Source: an uncultured Paracoccaceae bacterium
Lineage (GTDB): Bacteria > Pseudomonadota > Alphaproteobacteria > Rhodobacterales > Rhodobacteraceae
Reading direction: 5' to 3'
Assembly: GCA_937916485.1 (NCBI GenBank)
Contig: CALFSV010000065.1
Span: forward strand, 66,729-130,728
DNA: 64,000 nt
Shown here: one piece after another, positions 12,098 to 21,009 of the stretch
Numbering within the stretch: the stretch's first letter is position 1
Layout: each line of letters opens with the position of its first letter
The notes under the pieces: model-generated
The model's input: only the letters and a program-made list of their open reading frames with translations
Database searches by the model: none
What the model was told of the DNA's origin: nothing
Program-made: the position numbers and the translations under genes

Positions 12098-12799
12098 ATG
12101 CGGCCTGTCCTGGTCTTTCGTTGGATAGTGTTCCTGCTGGCGGCGGGCTACAGCCTGCGCATGATCGTCTTTGGGGGGTATGACGGATTTGGCGGGCCTT
12201 TCCGCTTTTTGACGGTCTGGGCCCTTTTCGCCTCATTCTTTGCTGCAAGTCGCATGATCGCCCTAGAGGAGGGCCGGTCGACCCGCCGCTGGGATGGTTT
12301 CGTGGGGATGACGGCGGTCATCAACCTTATGGTCGTGTTCCTGTACTGGCGTCTTTATTTTGGCGACCCGACCTCGGTCACCAAAGATGGTGAATTGGGG
12401 GAATGGTGGCTGGAGTACTACCTTCATGCCCTTGGTCCTTTGCTGCAATGGATCGATGCCCTGTTCATCCATCGCTCGTTCCGCCGCCCTCTGGCCTCTG
12501 TCGGTTGGATCGTGGGGCTGGTGGCCGTCTATTTTGCCTGGATCGAGTTGGCCGTCGCGCCCTTGAACGACAGCCCGCAGGGCTCTGTCACAAGCGGCTT
12601 GCCGTACCGTTTCCTCAACAGCATGGACTGGCCCGAAAGGGCGCAGTTCTATGTCACGAATGTCGGTGTCGGCCTTGGCGTTCTGGGGGTGTTTTGCGTT
12701 CTGGCCTGGGTCATTCGCCGTCTTGTTCCAAGGCGAGAAGGGCCGCAAGGCCGGCCCGATAGTCGGGATAAAGCAGCTTCACCCCAAGCTCTTCCTTGA
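12098..12799 (+). CDS. Six-TM membrane protein, possibly FAR-17a/AIG1-like
   Basis: A 233-residue protein with about six hydrophobic segments and a charged C-terminal tail. The segment YYLHALGPLLQWIDALF, with a single conserved-looking histidine, and the later PYRFLNSMDWPER recall the Pr6Pr/FAR-17a/AIG1 family, whose animal members hydrolyse fatty-acid esters of hydroxy fatty acids using a membrane Thr/His pair. That link is by eye and uncertain. GGAGG precedes the ATG. The gene's last 89 bases overlap the 3' end of the convergent epimerase gene, which accounts for the odd, low-complexity charged tail. Confidence 0.6.
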   Translation: MRPVLVFRWIVFLLAAGYSLRMIVFGGYDGFGGPFRFLTVWALFASFFAASRMIALEEGRSTRRWDGFVGMTAVINLMVVFLYWRLYFGDPTSVTKDGELGEWWLEYYLHALGPLLQWIDALFIHRSFRRPLASVGWIVGLVAVYFAWIELAVAPLNDSPQGSVTSGLPYRFLNSMDWPERAQFYVTNVGVGLGVLGVFCVLAWVIRRLVPRREGPQGRPDSRDKAASPQALP

Positions 12800-13568
12800 T
12801 ACGCCCGTTCGAGACCTTTTTGCTTTCGGCATAAAAGCTTCGGGCCATGGGCGTCATTTCGGCGGTATCAAAGTCTTCGGCGGGGGGGATGGGCAGGCCA
12901 AGAAGCTCGGCCGCGTGGCCGATCACGTCCTCGGGCGGGGCAGGGTCGTCGTCGCAGACATTGTAGGCAGCGCCCGGATTGGGCCGTTGGATCGAGGCCA
13001 AGAGAACCTGTGCGATGTCCTCTACATGGGTGCGCGAAAAGACCTGACCGGGTTTGAGGATCCGCCGCGCCGTGCCGTCGCGCACCTTTGCAAAGGGTCC
13101 GCGTCCGGGGCCGTAGATCCCGGCCAACCGGAAAATATGCAGGGGCAGCCCCGGTATGGCGGCCCAGGCGGCCTCTGCGGCCACGCGGGCCTTGCCGCGC
13201 ACGGTAGCGGGCGTCAGGGGGCTGTTCTCATCCACCCAGCCGCCTGCATGGTCTCCGTAGACGCCGGTCGTCGACAGGTAACCCACCCATTCAAACTGTT
13301 CAGCCCGCTCGGCAATTGCCTCCCCTAGCTCTCGCAGGACCGGGTCCCCATCTGCGTCCGGGGCGGCGGATATCAGGAGGTGGGTTGCCGCGTTCAATGC
13401 CGGTAGCATGTCGGCGCCGGGCCAAACCCGGGGCTCTGTCCCGGCGGCCAGAAGCTCGGCCGCCTTGTCCTGCGACCGGGTTGTCCCGATCACACGCCAG
13501 TCGGCGGGCAGGAGTTGGGTCAGCGCCCGGGCGGAGTATCCGTGTCCGAAGGAAAGAAGTGTGGTCAT
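12711..13568 (-). CDS. NAD(P)-dependent epimerase/SDR-like protein (YeeZ class)
   Basis: A 285-residue extended-SDR-like Rossmann protein. The N-terminal SFGHGYSARAL is a degenerate nucleotide-binding loop (G-x-G-x-x-A type), STTGVYGDHAGGWVDE contains the sugar-epimerase-like catalytic region, and RLAGIYGPGRGP is the family's downstream motif. The catalytic Tyr of YxxxK is not clearly present: the equivalent segment reads T-x-x-x-R-G-K, as in YeeZ-type members of unknown activity. The 3' end overlaps the convergent membrane-protein gene by 89 bases. Confidence 0.78.
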   Translation of the reverse strand: MTTLLSFGHGYSARALTQLLPADWRVIGTTRSQDKAAELLAAGTEPRVWPGADMLPALNAATHLLISAAPDADGDPVLRELGEAIAERAEQFEWVGYLSTTGVYGDHAGGWVDENSPLTPATVRGKARVAAEAAWAAIPGLPLHIFRLAGIYGPGRGPFAKVRDGTARRILKPGQVFSRTHVEDIAQVLLASIQRPNPGAAYNVCDDDPAPPEDVIGHAAELLGLPIPPAEDFDTAEMTPMARSFYAESKKVSNGRIKEELGVKLLYPDYRAGLAALLALEQDGE

Positions 13569-13630
13569 ACCCCTGTCTCGCCCGTCTCTGCACGGTTGGC
13601 AAGATGGGGCGTTTTAGGGAAGAATGGGGT

Positions 13631-14284
13631 ATGACCGGAGCAGACCCCAAACCCGACCCTCAACCGGATCCGAGCCTTCAGGCCGCCTATGACCTGGACA
13701 GTCCCGAAAAGGTTGTCCGCCTCTATGAGGCCTGGGCCGAAAGCTATGACGGAACCTTTGCGGCCGCGATGGACTACCAGTTGCCAGCCCGCGTGGCAGA
13801 GGCGTTTGACCGTGCGGGTGGCCGCGGGCCAGTGCTGGACGTGGGGGCCGGAACCGGACTTGTGGGCGAGAGACTGGCGGAACTGGGGTTCGGTGTGGTG
13901 GACGCCACCGACATTTCGGAGGAAATGCTCGAGGTGGCCCGCCGGAAAGAGCTTTACCAGCGGGTGTTTCATGGGGATTTGATGGGGCGGCTGGACTGTC
14001 CGGACAGCGCCTATGGTGGGGTCGTCAGCGCGGGCACCTTTACCCACGGCCACGTTGGCCCGGAAGCCTTGCCCGAACTTTTGCGGGTGGCCCGGCCCGG
14101 CGCGGTCTTTGCCCTTTCCATCAATGCCGAGCACTACGAGGCCAAGGGCTTTGGCCCCGCTTTTCGGGATCTCGAAGGTCAGATCACGGAATTGCGTTTG
14201 CCGGAGGTCAAGATTTATGGGCAGCGGGCGAAGGGTCCTCATGCCAATGATCTTGGACGGGTTGCGGTGTATCGAAAGGCTTAA
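13631..14284 (+). CDS. Class I SAM-dependent methyltransferase
   Basis: A 217-residue methyltransferase. SAM-binding motif I is VLDVGAGTGLVGERLAE, followed by the acidic end of strand 2 (VVDATDISEEMLEVARRK), and motif post-I is clear. The N-terminal VVRLYEAWAESYDGTF pattern is seen in small-molecule methyltransferases. ATG 13631 has AGGGA about 10 bases upstream; an in-frame ATG at 13604 is the alternative and would add nine residues. The substrate is unknown. Confidence 0.8.
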   Translation: MTGADPKPDPQPDPSLQAAYDLDSPEKVVRLYEAWAESYDGTFAAAMDYQLPARVAEAFDRAGGRGPVLDVGAGTGLVGERLAELGFGVVDATDISEEMLEVARRKELYQRVFHGDLMGRLDCPDSAYGGVVSAGTFTHGHVGPEALPELLRVARPGAVFALSINAEHYEAKGFGPAFRDLEGQITELRLPEVKIYGQRAKGPHANDLGRVAVYRKA

Positions 14285-14411
14285 CCGGCCAAAACCGCCC
14301 GTTTGACAGCATACCTGGGTCAGGCGAGAGCCAGCGCCGGCCGCAGTTTGCGCTTGCCTTACTGCGAGGTTTGTTTATCGCAATGGGCATAAACATAACA
14401 CATGCAGGCAA

Positions 14412-15446
14412 ATGACCCAGACAACTCAGACCACCCAGTCCGCGACTGGACCCAAATCAGCTCGCGACTGGGTCTCGGTATTGGCTCACTACCGCGAACC
14501 CAACGAATGGCGCAGCTTCTTTGAACTTGGGGTAAGCATCGTCCCGTTCTTTCTTCTTTGGGGCCTGGCATGGTGGGCGTTGTCATATAGCTACCTTCTG
14601 ACCTTGGCCATTTCTGTCGTAAACGCTGCGTTCCTGTTGCGCATGTTCACCATCCAGCACGATTGCGGTCATGGTTCGCTGTTTCGCAACCGGGTGCTAA
14701 GCGACTGGATCGGGCGGGTCATCGGGGTCTTTACCCTGACACCTTACGATGTCTGGCGGCGGACCCATTCGGTGCACCACAGCGCTGCGGGCAACCTTGC
14801 CAAACGCGGGATGGGTGATGTTCACACCCTCACGGTAGCGGAATACAAAAGCCGGTCTTGGATCCACCGCATGCGGTATCGCCTGTATCGGCATCCATTC
14901 ACCCTTTTCGTGCTTGGCCCGGGCTACCTGTTCTTTTTGCAGAACCGGATCCCTCTTGGCCTGATGTCGACCGTCAAATACTGGGTCAGCGCGATGGCGA
15001 CGAACCTTGCCATCGTCACGGCCCTGACTGTGATCTGGTACTTTGGCGGCCTGATGCCGGTTCTTCTCATCTTCCTCCCCTCGACGCTGATCGCAGCGAC
15101 AGCTGGTGTTTGGCTGTTTTATGTCCAGCATCAGTTCGAAGAGACGATCTGGGATCAGGATGAAGACTGGCAGCTACATGACGCAGCCCTGCATGGCAGC
15201 TCTCACTATGTGTTGCCGCCCGTGTTGCAGTGGTTCAGCGCCAACATCGGCATCCACCACGTCCACCACCTGTACAGCCGCATCCCTTTCTATCGGCTGA
15301 CAGAGGTGCTGCGGGACCACAAGGAGCTGGCAACCGGCAATCGCATGACCGTGCGCGAAAGCCTGGCCTGCGCCCGGCTTCATCTGTGGGATGAGAAAAG
15401 CAAACGGCTTTTGTCCTTTGCCCAGGCCCGCTCGCTGTCAGCCTAA
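14412..15446 (+). CDS. Membrane fatty-acid desaturase
   Basis: A 344-residue di-iron acyl-lipid desaturase. All three histidine boxes are intact: HDCGH (83-87), HSVHH (119-123) and HHVHH (282-286), separated by hydrophobic hairpins. This layout is that of omega/delta desaturases acting on lipid-bound acyl chains in the inner membrane. The start is preceded by a 127-base spacer that is relatively AT-rich near its 3' end. The stop shares four bases (CTAA) with the stop of the convergent MFS gene. Regiospecificity cannot be assigned. Confidence 0.9.
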   Translation: MTQTTQTTQSATGPKSARDWVSVLAHYREPNEWRSFFELGVSIVPFFLLWGLAWWALSYSYLLTLAISVVNAAFLLRMFTIQHDCGHGSLFRNRVLSDWIGRVIGVFTLTPYDVWRRTHSVHHSAAGNLAKRGMGDVHTLTVAEYKSRSWIHRMRYRLYRHPFTLFVLGPGYLFFLQNRIPLGLMSTVKYWVSAMATNLAIVTALTVIWYFGGLMPVLLIFLPSTLIAATAGVWLFYVQHQFEETIWDQDEDWQLHDAALHGSSHYVLPPVLQWFSANIGIHHVHHLYSRIPFYRLTEVLRDHKELATGNRMTVRESLACARLHLWDEKSKRLLSFAQARSLSA

Positions 15447-16612
15447 GGGCTGACGGTTGCCCCTTTTATCCGTGTCTTCAGGCGAAAGATGCCCAGCGCC
15501 GGGATACATGCGATCAGCAAGGCCGAGCCAAAGAGGAAAGTGACCCCGGCCTCTCCGGCCCGGTCCGCAAGGGCTCCGGCAATAGCGGGTCCAGCCATCA
15601 TCAAAGCATAGTAGATCGAAAAGAACACACCCATGCCAAGGGCTCGGGAGTCCGGCCGCAGGATCGCGGCAGGCAGGGTCATGATCGGGCCGGCCCCCAG
15701 CCCAAAGAAGAACCCGGCCACACTTAGCGCGATCGTGATGCCCCATGCCGGGGCGTACAGGGCAACGGGTAGTAGGGCTGAATAGCCAATCAGGCTGATC
15801 AGGATGACGGTGTCGCGGCGTCCGGTCCGGTCGGCGATGATCCCGCCAAGCGGCAAGGCAATCGCAGTGCCGATGACAAAGATGCTGGTCGTCGAACTGG
15901 CCGCCGTCAGGGACCATCCCCGCTCGCTTAGGACCGACGGTCCAAAGGCAAACACCATCGCAAGACCGACGTTGTAAAGCGCCCATATCGTGCTTGCGAG
16001 GGTCAGGGTGACAATCGGAAAGCCGGCGCCCCCCATGACCGCTGCTGGCTGCGATGTGGTCGGCGGGGTCTGGTAGAGCAGGGCAAACGCCACCAGTGCA
16101 ATGCCGATGATCCCCATGACAAAAGCCCAGACCCCGGTCAGACCCCCGGTCGTGGCCACGCTTGGCAAGACCAGAAGGGCCAGCGCAATGCCGACCGGCC
16201 ATGAGTTGATAAAGATCCCCATCGCGGTCGAGATTTCACGCCCGGCAAACCAGTCCACCAGCATCTTGGTCATGATGACGTTGATGATGACGCCCCCGAC
16301 CCCCCCGATAACCCGGCCAGCCATCAACCAGCCCCAAGTTGGAGCCAGAGCAATCATGACGACCCCGATCAGCATCAGAACCATGCTCAGCATAACGATC
16401 CGCTTGTCACCAAACCGCGCAGCGATGGCCCCGCCGGGGATGGCGACCACGATGCCCGGGGCAAGGTAAAGACCGATCAGCCAGCCCATATCGGCCAGGC
16501 TGACGCCGTAGGTTTCAGCGATCAGGGGCGATACCGCTCCAACGGACTGGAACTGAAACGCCATTGTCAGGCGTGCCGTGAACAGCACGGCAAGGATGGT
16601 CCAACGACTCAT
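15443..16612 (-). CDS. MFS transporter (CynX/NimT-like or nitrate/nitrite-porter-like)
   Basis: A 389-residue, 12-TM major facilitator. The loop 2-3 motif is seen as IAARFGDKRIVML, and loop 8-9 as IADRTGRRDTV. It is the last gene of a minus-strand set with a CaiD-like hydratase and an NDP-forming acyl-CoA synthetase, so uptake of the substrate of that pathway is a reasonable guess. The ATG at 16612 is chosen over a TTG six bases upstream (16618). The stop overlaps that of the convergent desaturase gene. Confidence 0.85.
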   Translation of the reverse strand: MSRWTILAVLFTARLTMAFQFQSVGAVSPLIAETYGVSLADMGWLIGLYLAPGIVVAIPGGAIAARFGDKRIVMLSMVLMLIGVVMIALAPTWGWLMAGRVIGGVGGVIINVIMTKMLVDWFAGREISTAMGIFINSWPVGIALALLVLPSVATTGGLTGVWAFVMGIIGIALVAFALLYQTPPTTSQPAAVMGGAGFPIVTLTLASTIWALYNVGLAMVFAFGPSVLSERGWSLTAASSTTSIFVIGTAIALPLGGIIADRTGRRDTVILISLIGYSALLPVALYAPAWGITIALSVAGFFFGLGAGPIMTLPAAILRPDSRALGMGVFFSIYYALMMAGPAIAGALADRAGEAGVTFLFGSALLIACIPALGIFRLKTRIKGATVSP

Positions 16613-16734
16613 GGCCAAGAATGCTCCGGATCAGGGCACCGGAAATCAGGTGGCCCTGCGTGAAACTATGCTCAAAGATGTCCCGCTGCGAAGGAGTTTT
16701 GCGCAAGCATCAGATCGGTAGAAGGGCGTCGTTC

Positions 16735-17517
16735 CTAGCGACCCTTCCAGACCGGATCCCGCTTTTCGGCAAAGGCCTTGGCGCCCTCTTTCTGGTCCTC
16801 GCTCGAATAGAGCAGGTCAACGGTGGCAAACTGGCGTTTGGTGATGCGGTTCAGGGCGTCCTGAAACCGCATATCCTCGGCCTCGCGGACGACCTCCTTG
16901 ATCGCGGCATAGACGAGGGGAGGGCCAGAAGCGAGAAGGCGGGCGAGATCCCATGCCTTTGGCAGAAGGTCCTCGGGCGTGGTGATCTCTTTGAGAAGGC
17001 CCCAGTGCAGCGCTTCTTGCGCATCGAACCAGCGACCGGTCAGCAAAAGGTCCATCGCGACGTGGTAAGGAATGCGTTTGGGCAATTTGATCGAGGCGGC
17101 GTCGGCCACGGTGCCCGAGCGGATTTCGGGCAGGGCAAAGGTGGCGTTCTCGGATGCAAGGATCAGATCGCAGGACAAGGCCAGCTCAAGCCCGCCACCA
17201 CAGCAGATGCCATTGACGGCGCAGATAACCGGCTTGTTCATCTGGGGCAGCTCCTGCAAGCCGCCAAATCCGCCGACGCCGTAGTCCCCATCAACGGCGT
17301 CGCCATCGGCGGCGGCCTTCAGATCCCAGCCGGGGCAAAAGAACTTGTCACCTTCAGCCCGCAGAATGCAGACCCTAAGGTCGCTGTCATCGCGAAACGC
17401 CCGAAAGGTCTCTCCCATGATCCGCGAGGTTGCCAGGTCGATGGCGTTCGCCTTGGGACGGTCAAGTGTCACCTCAAGGATCGGACCTTCGGTGCGGGTT
17501 CGGATGGGTGAGGTCAT
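16735..17517 (-). CDS. Enoyl-CoA hydratase family protein, CaiD (carnitinyl-CoA dehydratase)-like
   Basis: A 260-residue crotonase-fold enzyme. It resembles E. coli CaiD closely in places I recall: LDRPKANAID near the N-terminus, KFFCPGWDLKAAADG with the acyl-CoA oxyanion region, GGFGGLQEL, and an identical C-terminal AFAEKRDPVWKGR. CaiD interconverts crotonobetainyl-CoA and carnitinyl-CoA. The oxyanion-hole glycine stretch is ICCGGGLELALS. The ATG overlaps the stop of the upstream acyl-CoA synthetase (ATGA), so they are coupled. Carnitine itself as substrate is not proven, as CaiB and CaiC are missing here. Confidence 0.82.
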   Translation of the reverse strand: MTSPIRTRTEGPILEVTLDRPKANAIDLATSRIMGETFRAFRDDSDLRVCILRAEGDKFFCPGWDLKAAADGDAVDGDYGVGGFGGLQELPQMNKPVICAVNGICCGGGLELALSCDLILASENATFALPEIRSGTVADAASIKLPKRIPYHVAMDLLLTGRWFDAQEALHWGLLKEITTPEDLLPKAWDLARLLASGPPLVYAAIKEVVREAEDMRFQDALNRITKRQFATVDLLYSSEDQKEGAKAFAEKRDPVWKGR

Positions 17518-19535
17518 GGGGCAATCCGGATCAGGGCGTCGACAGCAACGGCGCGGGTGGGGGTACACAGAAGGGGGTTCACCTCAACTTCGGCCAGTCG
17601 GTCCGCATTGGCAAGGACATAGGACTGAATGGCGTCTATAGCGGTCAGAATGGCCTCCATATTGGCGGCCGGCTTGCCCCGGAACCCGGCCAGCAATGGC
17701 GCGATCCGCAGGCGGCCAAGGGCCTCTATCAATGCGGGACGGCCTGCGGGGACCAGCACCGAAGCGCTGTCCTGCAGGATCTCGGTCAAGGTCCCGCCTG
17801 CCGCAACAGTCAGGACAAGACCATGGGCCGGATCGCGGACGACCCCGACCAGAAGCTCTGCCACGGCCCCGGTAACCATCTCTTCCAGCAGGAACGACTC
17901 CGCCTCAATGCCTTGCGCCGCATCGATTGCCGACTGGGTGTCGGTCAGATCCAGAACGACGGCCCCCGCTTCGGATTTGTGGGCCAGCCCCTCTCCCTTG
18001 AGCACAAACGGAGTGGGCAGGGCCTCGGCCGCCAAAGCGACAGCGGCGACAGACAAAGCGCGCCGGCTGGTCGGGACAGGCAAGCCAAAGGCGGCAAGGG
18101 CAGACTTGGCCTCGGCCTCTGTCAGGGTGGTGGTCTGTCGCTCATGACCCGGCAGAAGCAAATCGCTGCCCAGATCTGTAGGGTTCTTGGCCACCGCGGC
18201 GGCGATTGCTGCAAAACTCTCTGACAATCCGTTCATCGGGACGACGCCACCTGCAATCAGGGTCGCCGCCACAGATTCCGGCATCAATTCAGGGAGGCTC
18301 GCCACCATGGCAGTCGGGCGACCAGTCCGCTGGCGGGTGGCAAGAGCCGCGGCCACGACGTGATCCCAGTCGGCCGGATCACAACGGTCGGCGCGGGGAA
18401 AGTCGACGATGAGACAGGTCAGCTTGATGGCTGGGTCGGCCATGGCCGAAAAGGCGTCTGTCATGGCCGCTTCATCGCGCCAGATGTAAGTGTGATAGTC
18501 CAATGGATTGGCCAATGTCACTTTTGGCCCCAAAGCAGCGAACAGGGCATCGCGCTGGCTTTGGTTCAGGGCTAGAAAGCGCAGCCCCTTCTGGGCCCCA
18601 AGATCTGCCGCGAGACTGGCCTCCCCCCCAGAACAGCTGATCGAGGCGATGTCGGGGGAATGCAGGGGGCCGACCACATGCAGGAACTTGAGGGTTTCGA
18701 TCAGTGTGGCAAGGTCATCGACGCGTGGAATACCAAGCCGGTGCAGAAGAGCCCCGGCTCCGGCATCGCCTCCGGCAAGGGAAGCGGTATGCGAGATTGT
18801 GGCAGCTTGTGCCTCAGCACTGCGACCGACTTTGAGGGCCACCAGGGGCACCGACTTCTCCCGCGCCTTGCGGGCGAGTGTCTGCCATTGATCGAGGTCG
18901 CCAAAGCCCTCGACATGCAACCCGATCGCCGTGACCCGTGGGTCGTCCAGCAGGCCCAGGGCTGCCTCAGCCTGCGAGATCTGAGCCTGGTTGCCGCAGG
19001 TTAATACATAGGCCAAAGGCAGACCCCGGTTCTGCATGGTCAGGTTGATGGCGATGTTCGACGATTGCGTAAGGATCGCTACGCCGCTGCTGACCGGGAC
19101 ACAACCGTGCTGATCCGGCCAGAGCAACGCGCCATCCAGAGCATTGATCATACCATAGCAATTCGGACCCAGGATGGGCATTTGACCTGCGGCCTGGAGA
19201 AGCGCCTGGTGCAAAGCTGCGCCATCTTCGACTTCTGCAAATCCGCTTGCAAAGCAGACGGCCCCCCCAGCGCCGCCGATCGAGAGGGCGGCCACCGCCT
19301 CTACCGTCGCTTCACGGTTTATGCCGATGAAACCGGCATCAGGCGGCGACGGTAAAGCCTCCAGCGATGCGAAGGCCGGCAGTCCTGCAATCTCTGTCCG
19401 GCTTGGATGCACTGGCCAAACGGGTCCGGGAAACCCGGCCTTGCGAAGTTGAGATATCACCGCAACGCACCAGGCGCCGCCACCGATCACAGCGATAGAG
19501 GTCGGGCGAAGCAAACGAGACAGGTCGCGCTGCAT
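17514..19535 (-). CDS. NDP-forming acyl-CoA synthetase (acetate-CoA ligase family)
   Basis: A 673-residue fused alpha-beta acyl-CoA ligase. Order of domains: CoA-binding Rossmann domain (about 1-130), succinyl-CoA-ligase-like domains with the phosphohistidine-type motif ISHTASLAGGD near residue 247, and a C-terminal ATP-grasp domain (about 450-673) with PFVLKGEGLAHKSEAGAV. Such enzymes make acyl-CoA with ADP or GDP formation. Its stop overlaps the start of the CaiD-like gene. The spacer upstream is unusually rich in hairpins and repeats. The acid substrate is unknown; coupling with the CaiD-like hydratase suggests a hydroxy or unsaturated acid. Confidence 0.87.
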   Translation of the reverse strand: MQRDLSRLLRPTSIAVIGGGAWCVAVISQLRKAGFPGPVWPVHPSRTEIAGLPAFASLEALPSPPDAGFIGINREATVEAVAALSIGGAGGAVCFASGFAEVEDGAALHQALLQAAGQMPILGPNCYGMINALDGALLWPDQHGCVPVSSGVAILTQSSNIAINLTMQNRGLPLAYVLTCGNQAQISQAEAALGLLDDPRVTAIGLHVEGFGDLDQWQTLARKAREKSVPLVALKVGRSAEAQAATISHTASLAGGDAGAGALLHRLGIPRVDDLATLIETLKFLHVVGPLHSPDIASISCSGGEASLAADLGAQKGLRFLALNQSQRDALFAALGPKVTLANPLDYHTYIWRDEAAMTDAFSAMADPAIKLTCLIVDFPRADRCDPADWDHVVAAALATRQRTGRPTAMVASLPELMPESVAATLIAGGVVPMNGLSESFAAIAAAVAKNPTDLGSDLLLPGHERQTTTLTEAEAKSALAAFGLPVPTSRRALSVAAVALAAEALPTPFVLKGEGLAHKSEAGAVVLDLTDTQSAIDAAQGIEAESFLLEEMVTGAVAELLVGVVRDPAHGLVLTVAAGGTLTEILQDSASVLVPAGRPALIEALGRLRIAPLLAGFRGKPAANMEAILTAIDAIQSYVLANADRLAEVEVNPLLCTPTRAVAVDALIRIAP

Positions 19536-19567
19536 GTCAGTGGTCCGGTGTTGGTGGAGGCCGAAGA

Positions 19568-19605
19568 CCCTCCGGGGGGGATATTTTAGATCCGAAGAAG
19601 TAAGG
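19568..19605 (+). repeat. Dispersed intergenic repeat, copy B
   Basis: CCCTCCGGGGGGG, ATATTTTAGATCCGAAGAAG, TAAGG. This is nearly the same core as copy D at 32182 (ATATTTT-GGATCCGAAGAAG). It lies in a 305-base gene-free spacer in the minus-strand acyl-CoA cluster, 33 bases upstream of the acyl-CoA synthetase start. Confidence 0.75.
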
Positions 19606-19677
19606 ATCCGTTAGCTTTGATCTGCCATGGTGGAAGAGCGGTACAGGCGGGGACGCCGATGACCGCATCCGAAGAAG

Positions 19678-19705
19678 CCCCCCGCAATCACAGTCTTGCG
19701 GGGGG
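19678..19705. terminator. 10-bp GC-rich hairpin
   Basis: CCCCCCGCAA (19678-19687), 8-base loop, TTGCGGGGGG (19696-19705). It is a perfect inverted repeat without a clear T-tract on either strand. It may terminate or attenuate the minus-strand operon, or protect an mRNA 3' end. Confidence 0.5.
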
Positions 19706-19717
19706 TGGCACGGCCGA

Positions 19718-19784
19718 TTGAGTCTTCGGATCAGAAGTATCCCGGGGGGACAGGGCCGCAGGCCCTGGGGGGGCTGGCCCCCCT
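19718..19784 (-). repeat. Dispersed intergenic repeat, copy C, with two hairpins
   Basis: Read on the minus strand: GGGGGG-CCAG-CCCCCC hairpin, AGGGCC-TGC-GGCCCT hairpin, CCCCCCGGGATACTTCTG, then ATCCGAAGACTC. The last two parts match the core of the other copies. This is the fuller form of the element, resembling copy E at 37 kb, which also has hairpins before the GATAC/ATATT core. Confidence 0.7.
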
Positions 19785-19840
19785 TAGCGGCTGAAGCTGA
19801 ACAATGCCGTGCCTTTGGCGTTGCCATGGTTGCGCCGGGC

Positions 19841-21001
19841 CTATGCGCCCAGGGCGCGCAGCAAATCGCGGCTTATGATGTGGCGCTGGATTTCGCTCGT
19901 TCCGTCCCAGATCCTCTCGACCCGGGCGTCGCGCCAGAAGCGCTCGATCGGGTAATCATCCATGAGGCCCATGCCACCGTGCAACTGGATGGCCGCATCC
20001 GTCACACGCCCCAGCATTTCACTCGCATAGAGTTTGGCGGAGGCGATTTCGCGGTTCGCCTGCAGTTTTCGGTCCAGCCGGTCGGCCGCCGCAAGGGTCA
20101 GCAGGTCCGCTGCATCGATTTCTGTGATCATGTCAGCAAGTTGGAAGCTGACGCCCTGGAACTTGCCGATCGGTTGCCCGAACTGTTCCCGACTGGCCGC
20201 ATACTCCAGCGCAAGGTCAAAGACCCGCCGCGCCCGCCCGACCGACATCGCGGCTACGGTGATCCGGGTTGCATAGAGCCAGGTGTTCATCACCTCAAAG
20301 CCCTGGTCTACTTCGCCCAAGACCTGTGACTGGGGCAGTCTGCAATCGTCGAACTCCAGGATCATGTTCTTGTAGCCGCGGTGGCTGACGGACTTGTAGC
20401 CGTCCCGGATCGTGAAGCCTGGTGTGCCACGATCAACAAGGAAGGTGGTGATCCGTTTTTTGGGCCCCCTTGGGGTCATGTCCTCGCCCGTTGCCATGAA
20501 AACGATCACGAAGTCTGCATGTTCAGCGCCCGAGATGAAATGCTTGGTTCCATTGGCGATCCAGTCGCTGCCATCCCGCCGGGCGGTGCACTTCATGCCC
20601 CTCACGTCGGACCCTGCCCCCGGTTCCGTCATGGCGAGCGCGTCCATTCGTTCGCCTTTGACGGCGGGGGTCAGATAGCGGTCGATCTGGTCGCCTTCAC
20701 AGGCCATCAGGATGTTCTGCGGCCGTCCGAAAAAGTGGGTGAGCGCCATGGAGCCCCGCCCAAGTTCACGTTCAACAAGGGCGAATTCAGTATGGTTCAG
20801 CCCTGCCCCCCCGACGCTTTCGGGAAAGTTGCAGGCGTAGAAGCCAAGTTCGATGGTCTTTCGCTTGATCTCATTGGCGATCTCGGCCGGGACTTCACCG
20901 GTTTGCTCGACAAGGGTTTCGTGCGGATAAATCTCATGTTCCACAAACCGGCGCACGGTCTGGGCAATCATTTCGTGGTCGTCGTTCAGCCCGTAGAGCA
21001 T
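19841..21001 (-). CDS. Acyl-CoA dehydrogenase
   Basis: A 386-residue FAD flavoenzyme that desaturates acyl-CoA at C2-C3 and passes electrons to ETF. The FAD/substrate signature AMTEPGAGSDVRGMK is near residue 130, the second signature QLHGGMGLMDDYPIERFWRD near 345, and the C-terminal helix has IWDGTSEIQR. In many family members the equivalent position reads Y-E-G-T, where Glu is the catalytic base; here it is Asp, a variant also seen in related proteins. It starts eight bases after the class II aldolase stop, so they are likely co-transcribed. Confidence 0.9.
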   Translation of the reverse strand: MLYGLNDDHEMIAQTVRRFVEHEIYPHETLVEQTGEVPAEIANEIKRKTIELGFYACNFPESVGGAGLNHTEFALVERELGRGSMALTHFFGRPQNILMACEGDQIDRYLTPAVKGERMDALAMTEPGAGSDVRGMKCTARRDGSDWIANGTKHFISGAEHADFVIVFMATGEDMTPRGPKKRITTFLVDRGTPGFTIRDGYKSVSHRGYKNMILEFDDCRLPQSQVLGEVDQGFEVMNTWLYATRITVAAMSVGRARRVFDLALEYAASREQFGQPIGKFQGVSFQLADMITEIDAADLLTLAAADRLDRKLQANREIASAKLYASEMLGRVTDAAIQLHGGMGLMDDYPIERFWRDARVERIWDGTSEIQRHIISRDLLRALGA

Positions 21002-21009
21002 TTTGCACC

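Larger units (their letters stand above)
19536..19840. other. Gene-free spacer rich in hairpins and repeats
   Basis: No credible gene. It holds repeat copy B, a lone CATCCGAAGAAG fragment at about 19666-19677, a 10-bp hairpin at 19678-19705, and an inverted repeat copy C at 19718-19784 with its own two hairpins. The spacer separates the acyl-CoA dehydrogenase gene (ends 19841) from the acyl-CoA synthetase gene (starts 19535), both minus strand. Confidence 0.75.

Noticed and set aside
12651..13328. 225-codon plus-strand frame across the membrane protein and epimerase genes
   Set aside because: Its translation lies antisense to the epimerase and shows no family features.
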